Positions 1-9,400 are shown, counted from the stretch's first letter. The stretch: DNA of 39,241 nt from Streptosporangium minutum (GCF_002149035.1 NZ_NGFP01000056.1:1-39241), one strand, 5' to 3'. A program made the numbers and translations. The notes: generated from the letters alone by a model not told the origin.

Positions 1-483
1 CCCCAGGCGACCCGCACCCCGTCCGCCCGCCCGACCACGGGTGTCCCGGCGGGCTGGCGGCTCCACCGGGATCCGATGGGCTTCACCGTCGCGGTGCCCA
101 GGGGCTGGACCGTCAAGCGGTTCTCCGGACGCGACAGGGTCGAGTTCCGGTCTCCCGGCAAGAACGGCTTCCTGTGGATCGAGTCGACGGAGGACCCCGA
201 GACGGACCCGGTCAAGCACTGGGAGAAGGTAGAGCGGGGCGGGCTGGAGAAGAACGTCTGGCCGGGTTACGAGCGGATCGGCATCACCGCGCTGAGATAC
301 CGCGGCCTGCCTGCCGCCGACTGGGAGTTCACCTACCTGAAGGACAAGGTGAGGATGCGCGTCCTGGACCGGGGCTTCCGCACGCTCACGGGCCGCCCGT
401 ACGCGATCTACTGGGAGGGCCCGGACGACGCCAGGTCGAACCGGATGTTCTTCGACAGGTTCACCGAGACCTTCCGGCCGTGA
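1..483 (+). CDS. C-terminal part of a larger protein (start outside the window)
   Basis: The reading frame is open from the first base and ends at TGA 481-483, giving 160 visible residues. The start lies upstream of the window, so the internal ATG at 76 is probably not the start. The visible part begins with a Pro/Thr/Arg-rich linker and then has a compact domain opening with GWRLHRDPMGFTVAVPRGW and rich in Trp and Phe. From memory, a domain of this style sits at the outer C-terminus of Ser/Thr kinases and related membrane proteins in Streptosporangiaceae, so an extracytoplasmic domain after a linker is my inference. No catalytic motif is visible. The stop overlaps the GTG start of the next gene (GTGA), which suggests translational coupling with the AraC-type regulator. 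The domain assignment is tentative, but coding is well supported. Confidence 0.7.
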   Translation, partial: PQATRTPSARPTTGVPAGWRLHRDPMGFTVAVPRGWTVKRFSGRDRVEFRSPGKNGFLWIESTEDPETDPVKHWEKVERGGLEKNVWPGYERIGITALRYRGLPAADWEFTYLKDKVRMRVLDRGFRTLTGRPYAIYWEGPDDARSNRMFFDRFTETFRP

Positions 484-1313
484 CCGCACGGGAGGCTGCG
501 CGCTTCTGGCGCAGTCCGGGGTTGCCGGGGGTGGACCTGCTCAAGGCCAGGTACATCACCCACCGGTTCTCCCGGCACGTCCACGACGGCTACGCGATCG
601 GGGTGATCCTGTCCGGGGTCGAGGAGTTCGACTACCGGGGCGCCCGGCACCGCGCGGGCACGGGAAACCTGGTCCTGGTCAACCCCGAGCACGTGCACAC
701 CGGCCACGCGGGCGAGCCCGGCGGCTGGGCCTACCGGATGCTCTACCCGTCGATCGAGGTCATGGCGGACATCGCCGCGGAGGTGACGGCCGGGCGCGGC
801 ACGCCGTACTTCCCCGAGCCCGTCGTCTCCCATCCGCACGCCACCGCGCTGCTGCGGGGCGCGCACGACGCCGCCGAGCACGGCGACGGCCTGGCCTCCT
901 CCACGCTCGCCCGCACGGCCTTCGGCGCCCTGCTCAGGCACCACGCCGACCACCGCCCGGCGGACGCGCGGCCCACCAAGGAGGACCGGGCGGTACGGCG
1001 GGCGCGGGAGATCCTGCACGAACGGCTCGTCGACCCGCCCACGCTGGAGGACCTGGCGCGGGCCGTACAGGCGAAGCCCTTCACCCTGATCCGGGCCTTC
1101 AAGGCGGTCACGGGCCTGCCCCCGCACGCCTATCTCAACACGCTCCGGGTCCGGCGGGCCCGGGGGTTGCTCGACTCCGGCACGCCGGCCGCACAGGTCG
1201 CCACCGACGTGGGTTTCACCGACCAAGCCCATCTGACCAGGCATTTCAAGCGGATCGTGGGTGTGCCGCCCGGGGCGTACCAGCGCGCAGGAACGTACAA
1301 GACGGCACTATAA
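480..1313 (+). CDS. AraC-family transcriptional regulator
   Basis: A 277-residue protein starting at GTG 480, which overlaps the previous stop. The N-terminal part (about residues 20-110) looks like an AraC_binding cupin domain, with His-rich stretches such as HVHDGYAIG and NPEHVHTGH. Residues about 170-272 form the double helix-turn-helix, ending in the family signature around GFTDQAHLTRHFKRIVGVPPGAY. It probably binds an unknown ligand and controls transcription. The azlC and azlD genes follow after 22 bp on the same strand, and AraC regulators beside azlCD pairs are common, so control of that exporter is the natural inference. The longer upstream open frame overlaps the preceding gene by about 300 bases and was rejected as a start. 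Confidence 0.92.
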   Translation: MTAREAARFWRSPGLPGVDLLKARYITHRFSRHVHDGYAIGVILSGVEEFDYRGARHRAGTGNLVLVNPEHVHTGHAGEPGGWAYRMLYPSIEVMADIAAEVTAGRGTPYFPEPVVSHPHATALLRGAHDAAEHGDGLASSTLARTAFGALLRHHADHRPADARPTKEDRAVRRAREILHERLVDPPTLEDLARAVQAKPFTLIRAFKAVTGLPPHAYLNTLRVRRARGLLDSGTPAAQVATDVGFTDQAHLTRHFKRIVGVPPGAYQRAGTYKTAL

Positions 1314-1335
1314 AACCGGACATAACCTCGTTTCC

Positions 1336-2016
1336 ATGGATACAACCACTCGTTCCTCAGCGGTCAGGGACGGACTGGGCGTGGGGATCGCCGTGGGACT
1401 GTCCGGGGTGGCGTTCGGCGCCGCCGCGGTCACCGCCGGTTTGAGCGTCGCGCAGGCGTGCGTGCTGAGCCTGTTCGCCTTCACCGGCGCCTCGCAGTTC
1501 GCCCTGGTCGGCGTCGTCGCCGGCGGCGGCAACCTTGTCGCCGGCACGGCGGGCGCGCTGCTGCTGGGAGCTCGCAACGGCCTGTACGGCCTGCGCATGT
1601 CCGACCTGCTCGCGGTCCGGGGCCGGCGCAGGCTCCCGACAGCCCACGGGGTGATCGACGAGACGACCGCCGTGGCCCTGGCCCAGCCCGACGAGCGGTC
1701 GGCCCGGACCGGATTCTTCGTCACCTTCGTCAGCCTCTACCTGACCTGGAACGTCACCACCCTGCTCGGCGCGGTGGGCACCTCCCGGGTGGCCGACCCG
1801 GCGGTGTTCGGCCTGGACGTGGTGGGCCCGGCGACGTTCGTGGCCATCCTGTGGCCCCGGCTCACCGGGAGCGGTCCCGAGACCCGCGCGCTGCGGCTGA
1901 TCGCCGGCGGCGGCGCGGCGATCGCGCTGGCCACGACCCCGTTCACCCCGCCGGGCGTACCCGTGCTGATCGCGGCGGTCGCCGTGCTCGCCGTGATCCT
2001 GAGGAGGCCGAAGTGA
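1336..2016 (+). CDS. azlC: AzlC-family permease, large subunit of a branched-chain amino acid exporter
   Basis: A 226-residue hydrophobic protein of the AzlC/YgaZ family. About five to six membrane segments are visible, with the family-typical early stretch SLFAFTGASQFALVG and a GARNGLYGLRMSDLL loop. AzlC works with the small AzlD subunit, and the pair exports branched-chain amino acids or their analogues in characterised relatives. The substrate here is unknown. The start is ATG 1336. No clear Shine-Dalgarno precedes it, and it lies 22 bp after the regulator's stop, so coupled or leaderless translation is possible. An upstream in-frame start inside araC was rejected. The stop overlaps the azlD start. 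Confidence 0.9.
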   Translation: MDTTTRSSAVRDGLGVGIAVGLSGVAFGAAAVTAGLSVAQACVLSLFAFTGASQFALVGVVAGGGNLVAGTAGALLLGARNGLYGLRMSDLLAVRGRRRLPTAHGVIDETTAVALAQPDERSARTGFFVTFVSLYLTWNVTTLLGAVGTSRVADPAVFGLDVVGPATFVAILWPRLTGSGPETRALRLIAGGGAAIALATTPFTPPGVPVLIAAVAVLAVILRRPK

Positions 2017-2324
2017 CTGTCTGGTGGGCCATCGTGATCACCTGCGCGGGCTGCTACGCGCTGAAGCTCGCCGGGCTGTCGGCCCCGCGCCAGGTGCTCG
2101 ACCATCCGACGGTGCAGCGTTTCGCCTCGCTGGTCCCGGTGGCGCTGCTGGCCGCGCTGATCGCGGTGCAGACCTTCGCGCACGGGCAGCAACTGCACTT
2201 CGACGGGCCCCGCGCCGCCGGGCTGGGGGCGGCCGTGGTGGCGCTGCTGCTGCGCGCGCCCTTCCTGGTGGTGCTCGCGACGGCGGCCGTCGTCACGGCC
2301 GTGCTGCGCCATGTCATGAGCTGA
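2013..2324 (+). CDS. azlD: AzlD-family small subunit of a branched-chain amino acid exporter
   Basis: A 103-residue protein, almost wholly hydrophobic with three to four membrane segments, typical in size for AzlD/YgaH. It starts at GTG 2013, overlapping the azlC stop (GTGA) and preceded by a GAGGAGG ribosome site at 2001-2007. Motifs seen include YALKLAGLSAPRQVLDHP and a central RFASLVPVALLAALIAVQTF segment, which match the family pattern. It partners AzlC in the membrane. The 109-bp gap before the kinase gene suggests the azl transcription unit ends here, although no strong terminator hairpin was found. Confidence 0.9.
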   Translation: MTVWWAIVITCAGCYALKLAGLSAPRQVLDHPTVQRFASLVPVALLAALIAVQTFAHGQQLHFDGPRAAGLGAAVVALLLRAPFLVVLATAAVVTAVLRHVMS

Positions 2325-2433
2325 GGCCGGCGGCGCCGCCGTACCGTGCCACGCCCCTCGTCCCGCCCGGCGATCCACCAGACCGCGCCACATATCCGGA
2401 TTGTCCGGGTCAAACGGGGGTAGTCGGAGGCCC

Positions 2434-4050
2434 ATGACCGATTCTCAGGGGCTCATCGGCGCTCGGTACCGGCTGCTCGAACATATCGGCCGGGGAGGCA
2501 TGGGCACGGTCTGGCGGGCTCGCGACGAGGTGCTCGGCCGGGACGTGGCAGTCAAGGAGGTCATCCCCTCCCCCGACCTGACCGGTCCCGAACGCGACGT
2601 CTTCACCGTACGGACGCTCAGGGAGGCCCGCGCCGCCGGTCGGATCGGCCACCCGGGCGTCGCGACGGTCTACGACGTCATCGAGGAGCAGGGGCGTCCG
2701 TGGATCGTGATGCAGCTCGTGGACTCCCGGACGCTCGGTGCCGTGGTCCGGGAGGACGGGCCGCTGCCGCCGGCACGGGTTGCGCAGATCGGGCTCGAAG
2801 TGCTCGGGGCGCTGCTCGCCGCGCACCGGGCGGGCGTGCTGCACCGTGACGTCAAGCCGGACAACGTGCTGCTGTCGAAGGACGGCCGGGCCGTGCTGAC
2901 CGACTTCGGCATCGCGGTGCTCGAAGGCGACTCGTCGGTGACCAGGACGGGCGCCCTCATCGGCACCCCCGCGTTCATCGCGCCGGAGCGGGCGAGCGGG
3001 GGCCCGGCGGAGTTCGCCTCCGACCTGTGGTCGCTGGGCGTGACGCTGTACATGGCGGTCGAGGGGCGTTCCCCCTTCGAGCGCGCCCACCCGCTGGCGA
3101 CGCTCAGCGCGGTCATGCACGAGGAGCCCGCCCCACTGAGGTTCGCCGGATCGCTGGGCCCGGTGATCTTCGGTCTGCTCCGCAAGGACCCCGCGCAGCG
3201 CATGTCCGCCCACGATGTGCAGATCCACCTGCGGGCGATCGTGAACGGGACCGAGCCGCAGCCCACCGCGCCCATCGCCCTCCCGGTCCCGCCTCCCCGC
3301 GTCCCGGTCCAGGCCGCCGGGGCGGTGCCCCCGGCGGACGCGGACCCCGGGGAGGCCGCCCGCGGAGGACGGCGGCGTCCGGCCGTCGCGGCCCTCGCGT
3401 CCGCGGTGGTCGCCGTGGCCCTCACGTCGGGCGGAGCCGCCTGGGTGGCCCTGAACTCCTCCGGCGGGTCACCGGAGAGGCCCCCCGCCTCCGTGAGCGT
3501 CCCCGCCAAGGACGACAAGCCGAAGAACAAGACCGAGCAGGCCAGGCTGCCCACGAAGAAGAAGGATCCCACGCCGGACACGACGGGGAACGCCCCGGAC
3601 CGGTCCTCCACCGGCACGACCCGGGATCAGCCCCGGCAGAACAGCCCGTCCCCGTCGGAGGGGCCCGCGCGGGACGACACGAAGAACGACTCCAAGAACG
3701 GCTCGAAGGACGGCTCGAAGGACGATTCCAAGAACGGATCGAAGGACGACTCGGGGGACAAGCCCGGGAAGGACCAGGACAAGGACTCCGGCAAGAAGCC
3801 CGGCGAGGGGTCGCAGGACGACCCCGGCCAGGACCAGGGGCAGGAGCCGGACGGCGACCCGGGGCAGGAGTCCGGCGGCGCCTCCGGAGACGACGTCACC
3901 CAGGACCAGGGACAGAACGAGGGGCAGGGCCAGGAGGGGCAGCTCGCCGAGCAGGCCGGCTACGACGGCGGGACGAGCGCCCTCGGCAAGGCCCAGGACA
4001 CCCCCGACGGCAAGGTCAAGAAGGACAAGAAAGACAAGAAGGACAAGTAG
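2434..4050 (+). CDS. Transmembrane Ser/Thr protein kinase with a charged low-complexity outer tail
   Basis: A 538-residue Hanks-type kinase. ATG 2434 follows a CGGAGG ribosome site at 2425-2430. The kinase domain spans about residues 12-270, with a glycine loop IGRGGMGTVW, catalytic Lys41 (VAVKEV), HRDVKPDN with Asp139, DFG Asp157, and the TPAFIAPE activation segment end. A Pro-rich juxtamembrane stretch leads to one membrane helix at about 317-340. The outer part (about 195 residues) has no PASTA or other recognised sensor. It is a Lys/Asp/Ser/Asn tetrapeptide run followed by Gln/Gly/Asp/Glu-rich sequence and a final KVKKDKKDKKDK. It likely phosphorylates cytoplasmic proteins. The signal it senses is unknown, but a charged extended tail could contact wall polymers. 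It is convergent with the rluD-like gene 23 bp downstream. Confidence 0.93.
   Translation: MTDSQGLIGARYRLLEHIGRGGMGTVWRARDEVLGRDVAVKEVIPSPDLTGPERDVFTVRTLREARAAGRIGHPGVATVYDVIEEQGRPWIVMQLVDSRTLGAVVREDGPLPPARVAQIGLEVLGALLAAHRAGVLHRDVKPDNVLLSKDGRAVLTDFGIAVLEGDSSVTRTGALIGTPAFIAPERASGGPAEFASDLWSLGVTLYMAVEGRSPFERAHPLATLSAVMHEEPAPLRFAGSLGPVIFGLLRKDPAQRMSAHDVQIHLRAIVNGTEPQPTAPIALPVPPPRVPVQAAGAVPPADADPGEAARGGRRRPAVAALASAVVAVALTSGGAAWVALNSSGGSPERPPASVSVPAKDDKPKNKTEQARLPTKKKDPTPDTTGNAPDRSSTGTTRDQPRQNSPSPSEGPARDDTKNDSKNGSKDGSKDDSKNGSKDDSGDKPGKDQDKDSGKKPGEGSQDDPGQDQGQEPDGDPGQESGGASGDDVTQDQGQNEGQGQEGQLAEQAGYDGGTSALGKAQDTPDGKVKKDKKDKKDK
3676..3757 (+). repeat. Tandem 12-bp repeats coding for [D/G]SK[N/D] tetrapeptides
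   Basis: Inside the kinase outer tail, about six tandem 12-base units of the form GGC/GAC-TCG/TCC-AAG-GAC/AAC encode a repeating Gly/Asp-Ser-Lys-Asp/Asn pattern. Alternation of serine and asparagine codons between units shows some age. Copy number at such arrays often varies between strains. Confidence 0.75.
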
Positions 4051-4073
4051 CCGGCGGCGGAGACGGGCGGCCT

Positions 4074-5003
4074 CTACGACTCGCTGCCGACGACCTTCAG
4101 GGCATGGGCCAGGTCATCGGGATAGTCGGTGGTGAAGGAGACCCACTCGCCCGTCGCGGGGTGCTCGAAGGCCAGCGAGACCGCGTGCAGCCACTGCCGG
4201 GTGACGCCCAGGCGGGCGGCCAGCGTGGGGTCCGCGCCGTACATCATGTCGCCGACGCACGGATGGCGCAGCGCCGACATGTGGACCCGGATCTGGTGGG
4301 TCCGGCCGGTCTCCAGCTTGATGTCGAGCAGCGACGCCGCGCGGAACGCCTCGATCGTGTCGTAGTGGGTGACCGACTCCTTGCCCCCGGCCACGACGGC
4401 GAACCGGCCGTCCCCGGAGGGGTGGCGGTCGATCGGCGCGTCGACGGTGCCGCGCAGCGGGTCGGGGTGCCCCTGGACCAGCGCGTGGTAGCGCTTGTCG
4501 ACGGTGCGCTCCTTGAAGGCCCGCTTCAGATGCGAGTAGGCGTGCTCGCTCTTGGCCACGACCATGGCGCCGGTGGTGTTGGCGTCCAGGCGGTGCACGA
4601 TGCCCTGGCGCTCGGCGGCGCCGCTCGTCGCCACGCGGTGCCCGGTGCCGAGCAGGCCGCCGATCACGGTCGGCCCGGTCCAGCCGGTGGTCGGGTGAGC
4701 GGCCACGCCGATGGGCTTGTTGACGACCACGATGTCGTCGTCCTCATAAACGATCTTCATGCCCGGCACCGGCTCCGCGACCGGCATCGGCGCGGTGGGC
4801 GGCGGCGGCAGGGTGACGTCCAGCCACGCGCCCGCGTGGACCCGGTCGGACTTGGCGGCGGGCGAGCCGTCCACCAGCACGTCACCGGAGACGATCAGCT
4901 CGGCCGCGCGGGTGCGCGAGAAGCCGAACAGCCGGGACAGGGCCGCGTCGAGGCGCTCGCCCTCCAGCCCGTCGGGGACCGGGAGACTCCGCTGCTCAGC
5001 CAT
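4074..5003 (-). CDS. rluD: RluA/RluD-family 23S rRNA pseudouridine synthase
   Basis: A 309-residue pseudouridine synthase. An S4 RNA-binding domain is at about residues 13-62 ([20 protein letters not shown]...SGDVLVDG). The RluA-type catalytic domain follows, with [15 protein letters not shown], whose aspartate (Asp140) is the expected catalytic residue, and [20 protein letters not shown] near the end. In RluD the targets are uridines of helix 69 of 23S rRNA, but the exact target here is not determined by sequence. ATG 5003 overlaps the lspA 3' end by 8 bp, which supports coupling. A longer frame to 5036 would overlap lspA more deeply and lacks family similarity. The lspA-rluD order is common in actinobacteria. 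Confidence 0.93.
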   Translation of the reverse strand: MAEQRSLPVPDGLEGERLDAALSRLFGFSRTRAAELIVSGDVLVDGSPAAKSDRVHAGAWLDVTLPPPPTAPMPVAEPVPGMKIVYEDDDIVVVNKPIGVAAHPTTGWTGPTVIGGLLGTGHRVATSGAAERQGIVHRLDANTTGAMVVAKSEHAYSHLKRAFKERTVDKRYHALVQGHPDPLRGTVDAPIDRHPSGDGRFAVVAGGKESVTHYDTIEAFRAASLLDIKLETGRTHQIRVHMSALRHPCVGDMMYGADPTLAARLGVTRQWLHAVSLAFEHPATGEWVSFTTDYPDDLAHALKVVGSES

Positions 5004-5544
5004 TGCTCTTGTGCTCCCCCGTGTCGCGCGTGCCATCGATCTGGTAGCCCCGCCAGGCGAGGAGAACGGCCAGGATTCCGCCGCAGACGATCGCCGAGTC
5101 CGCCACGTTCCAGACCGGGAAGTGCCCGGGGAAGGTCTCGATGAAGTCGACGACGTGCCCCTGGAAGGGCGAGGGCCGGCCGAAGCCCGAGGGCCAGCGG
5201 AGGAGCCGGTCGGTCAGGTTGCCGAGCGCCCCGCCGAGCATCAGCCCCAGCGTGACGGCCCAGGGCAGGCTGCGCAGGTGCCGCGCGGTGCGCAGGATGG
5301 CGATCACCACGCCGGCCGCGACGAACGTGAAGACGATCGTCATGCCGGTGCCGATGCTGAACGCCGCCCCGGAGTTGAAGATCACCCGGAACTGGAGCAG
5401 GCCGGGGATGACGACGAACGGCTCCCTGCCCTCCAGGGTCCTCAGCACGATCGTCTTCGTGATCAGGTCAAGAAAGTAAACAATCGGCACAATCGTTGCG
5501 AGCACGGCAACCCGCCGCACTCCGGACGGGGCGGCCGGAACCAC
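4996..5544 (-). CDS. lspA: Signal peptidase II (lipoprotein signal peptidase)
   Basis: A polytopic membrane protease of about 182 residues that cleaves prolipoproteins before the lipidated cysteine. Four membrane segments are visible. The conserved motifs are NSGAAFS, GNLTDRL with catalytic Asp112, and WNVADSA with catalytic Asp149 (numbering from the chosen start). The start is uncertain. GTG 5544 gives a normal length, but its ribosome site is weak. A CTG overlapping the upstream stop, with GAGGAG just before it, would give a slightly longer form. A further extension into the dksA-like gene is unlikely. It lies between the dksA-like and rluD-like genes, probably in one operon. Confidence 0.9.
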   Translation of the reverse strand: MVPAAPSGVRRVAVLATIVPIVYFLDLITKTIVLRTLEGREPFVVIPGLLQFRVIFNSGAAFSIGTGMTIVFTFVAAGVVIAILRTARHLRSLPWAVTLGLMLGGALGNLTDRLLRWPSGFGRPSPFQGHVVDFIETFPGHFPVWNVADSAIVCGGILAVLLAWRGYQIDGTRDTGEHKSNG

Positions 5545-5564
5545 CCCGTCGACGGTGTCGCCGG

Positions 5565-5984
5565 TCAGCGGCGCTCCTCCCGCTGCTTGCAGGCCACGCA
5601 CAGCGTCGCCCTCGGGAACGCCTGAAGACGCTCCTTGCCGATCGGCTTGTGGCACGATTCGCACACTCCGTAGGTTCCCGCGTCGATCCGGGCGATCGCC
5701 CGCTCGTTCTGCGCGACCAGGTCGCGTGAATTCAGGGTAAGGGCGATCTCGCGTTCCCGTTCATAGGTGCGGGCTCCGGCGTCCGCCTGGTCGTCTCCCG
5801 CACCGTCCGTCACATCACTCGACGCGATCTCGGTCTCGGCCTTGGCGATCTCCTGGTTCAGCTCGGCGATCTCCGTGGCCAGCCGCTCGCGGACTTCCGC
5901 GAGCTCCGTGACCGACCAGGTGACGACGGTACCGTCCTGTGACGGCGCCACGGCGCCCTCGTCTGCGCGTACAGTCGCGGCCAT
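5565..5984 (-). CDS. TraR/DksA-family zinc-finger protein
   Basis: A 139-residue protein with a charged coiled-coil stretch (about residues 24-56 and 72-100) followed by a four-cysteine zinc finger, Cys108-x2-Cys111-x17-Cys129-x2-Cys132, with the usual GTYGVCESC and CVAC flanks. DksA-like proteins bind the RNA polymerase secondary channel. Actinobacterial members upstream of lspA are less well characterised, so an RNA polymerase role is inferred. The start at ATG 5984 has a strong AAGGAGG site 7-8 bases ahead. The gene heads the minus-strand unit dksA-like/lspA/rluD and is divergent from the ileS T-box leader. Confidence 0.9.
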   Translation of the reverse strand: MAATVRADEGAVAPSQDGTVVTWSVTELAEVRERLATEIAELNQEIAKAETEIASSDVTDGAGDDQADAGARTYEREREIALTLNSRDLVAQNERAIARIDAGTYGVCESCHKPIGKERLQAFPRATLCVACKQREERR

Positions 5985-6164
5985 GTCGGCCTCCTTGCTC
6001 GTTCGGACCGTATCCAATGCGGTAAACGGTGCGGGCAGCTTAGGTCTCCCATAACAGAACGGCAAACGACCCGCCGTGATGTTTACCACTCCCGTAACAT
6101 CCGACCCCCTCCTCCCGATTCCCTCGTCACGCCGATATCGGGAAGCTTTGAGCAGGCCAGTGCG

Positions 6165-6436
6165 TTATCGTTTGAGCCTGCAAGGCGTTGATGGGGACAA
6201 TCACCTCCGTACCCCTCGCACGAGCGACCCGGGGACGGTGTGAGCCCGGGGCGAGGACCGGAGGGAAAATCACCCCGGAGCCGCCGGAAGAACGGCCGCC
6301 TCGGCCCAGTAGACCCGGCAGCAGACCAAAGGAAGAGGGCCTTCCCATGTGAAGGTCAAGGAGGGTGGTACCGCGGGGCCCGAGGGTCTCGTCCCTCCAC
6401 GCCACTGCCAGCACCAGCGTGGAGGTCCCGCCCGTT
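6165..6436 (+). promoter_or_regulatory. Translational T-box riboswitch of ileS
   Basis: The segment at 6362-6376 reads AGGGTGGTACCGCGG, the conserved T-box sequence whose UGGU bulge pairs with the NCCA end of uncharged tRNA. A short hairpin at about 6185-6219 carries an ATC triplet at 6200-6202, the expected isoleucine specifier; its small size fits the short Stem I seen in actinobacterial ileS T-boxes. There is no U-run terminator. Instead 6394-6402 is exactly complementary to 6417-6425, which contains the GGAGG ribosome site, so the off-state hides the start site. The alternative pairing 6360-6365 with 6393-6398 (GGAGGG/CCCTCC) uses the same strand and frees the ribosome site. The 5' limit is approximate and no confident promoter was found. 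Confidence 0.9.
6394..6425 (+). promoter_or_regulatory. ileS: Shine-Dalgarno sequestrator hairpin of the ileS T-box
   Basis: A perfect 9-bp stem, CCTCCACGC at 6394-6402 with GCGTGGAGG at 6417-6425, and a 14-base loop. The right arm holds the GGAGG that lies 11 bases before the ileS ATG. The left arm overlaps the 3' side of the T-box antisequestrator, so the two folds exclude each other. Confidence 0.85.
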
Positions 6437-9400
6437 ATGTCCGCCTATTTCCGCTCTCTTCCCGCGCAGGTCGATCTGCCCGCGCTCGAACATGAGGTGC
6501 TCGACCGCTGGCGGGACGGAAAGGTCTTCGAGCGCTCGGTCGAGCAGAACACCGACGGCCCCAACTGGGTCTTCTACGAGGGCCCGCCCACCGCCAACGG
6601 CATGCCCGGCGTGCACCACGTCGAGGCCCGCGTGTTCAAGGACGTCTTCCCCCGCTACAAGTCGATGCAGGGCTACAACGTGCCCCGCAAGGCGGGCTGG
6701 GACTGCCACGGCCTGCCGGTCGAGGTCGCCGTCGAGAAGGAACTCGGCCTGTCCGGCAAGAAGGACATCGAGGCGTACGGCGTCGCCGAGTTCAACGCCA
6801 GGTGCCGCGAGTCGGTGCTGCGGCACGTGGACGCCTTCGAAGAGATGACCGAGCGGATGGGCTACTGGATCGACCTGTCCCAGGCCTACCGCACGATGGA
6901 CCCGAGCTACGTGGAGTCCGTCTGGTGGTCGCTCAAGGTCGTCTTCGACAAGGACCTGCTGTTCCGCGACTTCCGGATCACCCCCTACTGCCCGCGCTGC
7001 GGTACCGGCCTGTCCGATCACGAGCTGGGCCAGCCCGGCGGCTACGAGACCGTCTCCAGCCCGTCGGTCTACGTCCGCATGCCCGCCACCTCCGGCCCGC
7101 TGGCCGATCTCGGCGCCTCGCTGCTGATCTGGACCACCACCCCGTGGACGCTGGTCTCCAACACCGCCGTGGCCGTGCACCCCGACGTGACCTATGTCGC
7201 GGCACGCCCCGCCGGGTCCGACGAGGTGCTGGTCGTCGCCGAGCCGCTGCTGGTCTCCGCGCTGGGCGAGGGCGCCGAGGTCCTGGCCACATTCCAGGGC
7301 GCCGACCTGGAGCACACCACCTACTCCCGCCCCTTCGACCTGGTCGACATCCCCGGCGCGCACTACGTGGTGCTCGGCTACTACGTCACCACCGAGGACG
7401 GCACCGGCCTGGTCCACCAGGCCCCCGCGTTCGGCGCCGACGACCTGACGACCTGCAAGCGGTACGGCCTGCCGGTGGTCAACCCCATCGGCCCCGACGG
7501 GCGCTTCCTCGACAGCGTCCCCCAGGTCGGCGGGCAGTTCTTCAAGGACGCCGACGAGGGCCTGACCGAGGACCTCAGGGCGCGCGGCCTGCTCTACCGG
7601 GGCGGCCACTTCGAGCACAGCTACCCCCACTGCTGGCGCTGCCACACCGCCCTGCTCTACTACGCGCTCCCCGCCTGGTACATCCGCACCACGGCGATCA
7701 AGGAGCAGCTCCTCGCCGAGAACGAGAAGACCAACTGGTACCCCGAGACGATCAAGTGGGGCCGCTTCGGCGAGTGGCTGCGCAACAACGTCGACTGGTC
7801 GCTGTCCCGGTCGCGTTACTGGGGCACGCCGCTGCCGCTGTGGGTCTGCTCCGCCGACGAGTCGCACATCACCTGCGTCGGCTCGCTGGAGGAGCTGAGC
7901 CGGCTCTCCGGCCAGGACGTGTCCGCGCTCGACCCGCACCGCCCCTACGTGGACGACGTCACGCTGCCCTGCCCCACCTGCGGGGCCGAGGCGCGCCGGG
8001 TGCCGGACGTGATCGACGCCTGGTACGACTCGGGATCGATGCCGTTCGCCCAGTGGGGCGCGCCATACCAGAACGCGGAAATGCTGGAGAAGGCCTACCC
8101 GGCGCAGTTCATCTGCGAGGCCACCGACCAGACGCGCGGCTGGTTCTACTCGCTGATGGCGGTCGGCACGCTGGTCTTCGGCAGGTCCTCCTACGAGAAC
8201 GTGCTCTGCCTCGGACTGATCCTCGCCGAGGACGGCCGCAAGATGAGCAAGCACCTGGGCAACGTGCTGCAGCCGATCCCGCTGATGGACCAGCACGGCG
8301 CCGACGCGCTGCGCTGGTACATGGCCTGCGCCGGTTCGCCGTGGGCGGCCCGCCGGGTCGGGCACGGCGCCCTGGAGGAGATCGTCCGCAAGGTCCTGCT
8401 GACCTACTGGAACACCGCGTCGTTCTTCACCCTCTACGCCAACGCCGAATCATGGTCGCCGTCCAGGCTCTCCGAGGCTCCCGCGTACGCCGAGCGCCCG
8501 CTGATCGACCGCTGGGTGCTGGCCGAGCTGCACCGGACGGTGGCCGAGGTCACCGCGTCGATGGACGAGTTCGACACCGCGCGGGTCGGGCGGCGGCTGG
8601 CGGAGTTCCTCGACGACCTGTCCAACTGGTACGTGCGGCGCTCCCGCCGCCGCTTCTGGTCCGGTGACGCCTCGGCGTTCGCCACCCTGTACGAGTGCCT
8701 GGAGACCGTCACCCGGCTGATGTCACCGGTGGTGCCGTTCATCACCGACTACGTCTGGGACGTGCTGCGCGACGCCGAGGGCCCCTCCTCCGTCCACCTG
8801 GCCGCCTGGCCCTCGGTGACCGAGGAGCTGCTGGACCCCGCGCTGTCGGAGCAGATGGCGCTGGTCCGCCGCCTGGTGGAGCTGGGCCGCTCGGCCCGCG
8901 CCTCCAGCGGGGTCAAGACCCGCCAGCCGCTCGGCCGGGCACTGGTCGGCGCCCGCGGCTGGGCCGCGCTCTCCCCCGAGCTGCGCGAGCTGATCGCCGA
9001 CGAGCTCAACGTCCAGGGCCTGGAGGACCTGTCGGGCATCGAGGCCGACCTGGTCTCCTTCACCGTCAAGCCCAACTTCCGGGCGCTGGGCAAGAGGTTC
9101 GGCTCGCAGACCAAGCTGGTCGCCGCGGCCGTCGCCGCCGCCGACGCCGGGGAGCTCGCACGCGCCCTCCGCTCGGGTTCGGCGGTCTCGGTGGACGCCG
9201 GCGAGCTGGGAACGGTGGAGCTGAACGGCGAGGAGGTGATCGTCACCGAGCAGCCGAAGTCCGGCTGGGCGGTGGAGACCGGGGCCGTCGACACCGGCAC
9301 CGGCGAGACGGTCGCCCTCGACCTGACCATCACCGACGGACTGCGCCGCTCCGGCCTGGTCCGCGACGTCATCCGCCTGCTCCAGGACGCCCGCAAGTCG

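Noticed and set aside
41-232. Short plus-strand ORF at the window start
   Set aside because: Out of frame with the well-supported partial gene covering the same bases; Arg/Ser-rich shadow composition.
6356-8365. Long minus-strand open frame opposite ileS
   Set aside because: Antisense shadow; IleRS motifs are unambiguous on the plus strand, and the frame covers the T-box leader.
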